DNA of 6,608 nucleotides, from NCBI GenBank assembly GCA_007123785.1, contig SLGL01000036.1:1-6608 (forward strand), given 5' to 3'. The notes under the pieces are model-generated. The model was given only the letters and a program-made list of their open reading frames with translations. It was not told where the DNA came from and did no database searches. Below, in pieces: positions 6,597 through 6,608 of this stretch. Origin of the DNA: Balneolaceae bacterium (lineage in GTDB: Bacteria > Bacteroidota > Rhodothermia > Balneolales > Balneolaceae). The translations under genes and the position numbers were made by a program. Every line of letters begins with the position of its first letter. The stretch's first letter is position 1.

Positions 6597-6608
6597 GGGA
6601 AATTTGAA

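Noticed and set aside
6557..6607. Plus-strand ATG near the window end that could start a divergent gene
   Set aside because: The frame meets TGA after 16 codons, so no gene begins there.

Overview
The window looks like chromosomal DNA of a Bacteroidota-related bacterium, most plausibly Balneolota/Rhodothermota. The signs are moderate GC with AT-rich intergenic DNA, weak Shine-Dalgarno sequences, an outer-membrane beta-barrel protein, and a large Ser/Thr kinase with a transmembrane segment and TPRs of a type common in those phyla. The assignment is an inference from gene style only. No rRNA, tRNA, CRISPR array or complete insertion sequence is visible.

Layout. On the plus strand, bases 1-921 hold the 3' part of a single-pass membrane protein with a long acidic/proline linker and a C-terminal beta-type domain. 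It is followed by an outer-membrane beta-barrel gene (1029-1688) that carries an in-frame amber codon at 1404-1406 and is annotated as a pseudogene. Converging on these from the minus strand is a 778-residue protein kinase/TPR receptor (1800-4136). Next comes an 824-bp non-coding interval (4137-4960), then a minus-strand 498-residue protein of unrecognised family (4961-6457) and its upstream region (6458-6608).

The most unusual part is the 4137-4960 interval. It holds a 236-bp transposase-less element (4491-4726) with perfect 14-bp terminal inverted repeats and a flanking 4-bp direct repeat CTAA, which together look like a MITE and its target-site duplication. Its right half can fold into a nested, branched hairpin structure (4597-4709). 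If the element and one CTAA copy are removed in silico, a short minus-strand reading frame becomes continuous across the junction and runs to a stop. With one single-base correction it extends to about 50 codons, which suggests the element landed near the 3' end of an already decaying gene. An intrinsic-terminator-like hairpin (4872-4915) lies just downstream of the 498-residue gene.

How the genes work together: no clear operon or pathway links them. The kinase has no sigma-factor or phosphatase neighbour inside the window, and the two plus-strand envelope genes are only 107 bp apart but have no obvious functional connection. I did not find a defence system or a conjugation cluster. The element and the two decayed genes point to local gene loss and mobile-element activity.
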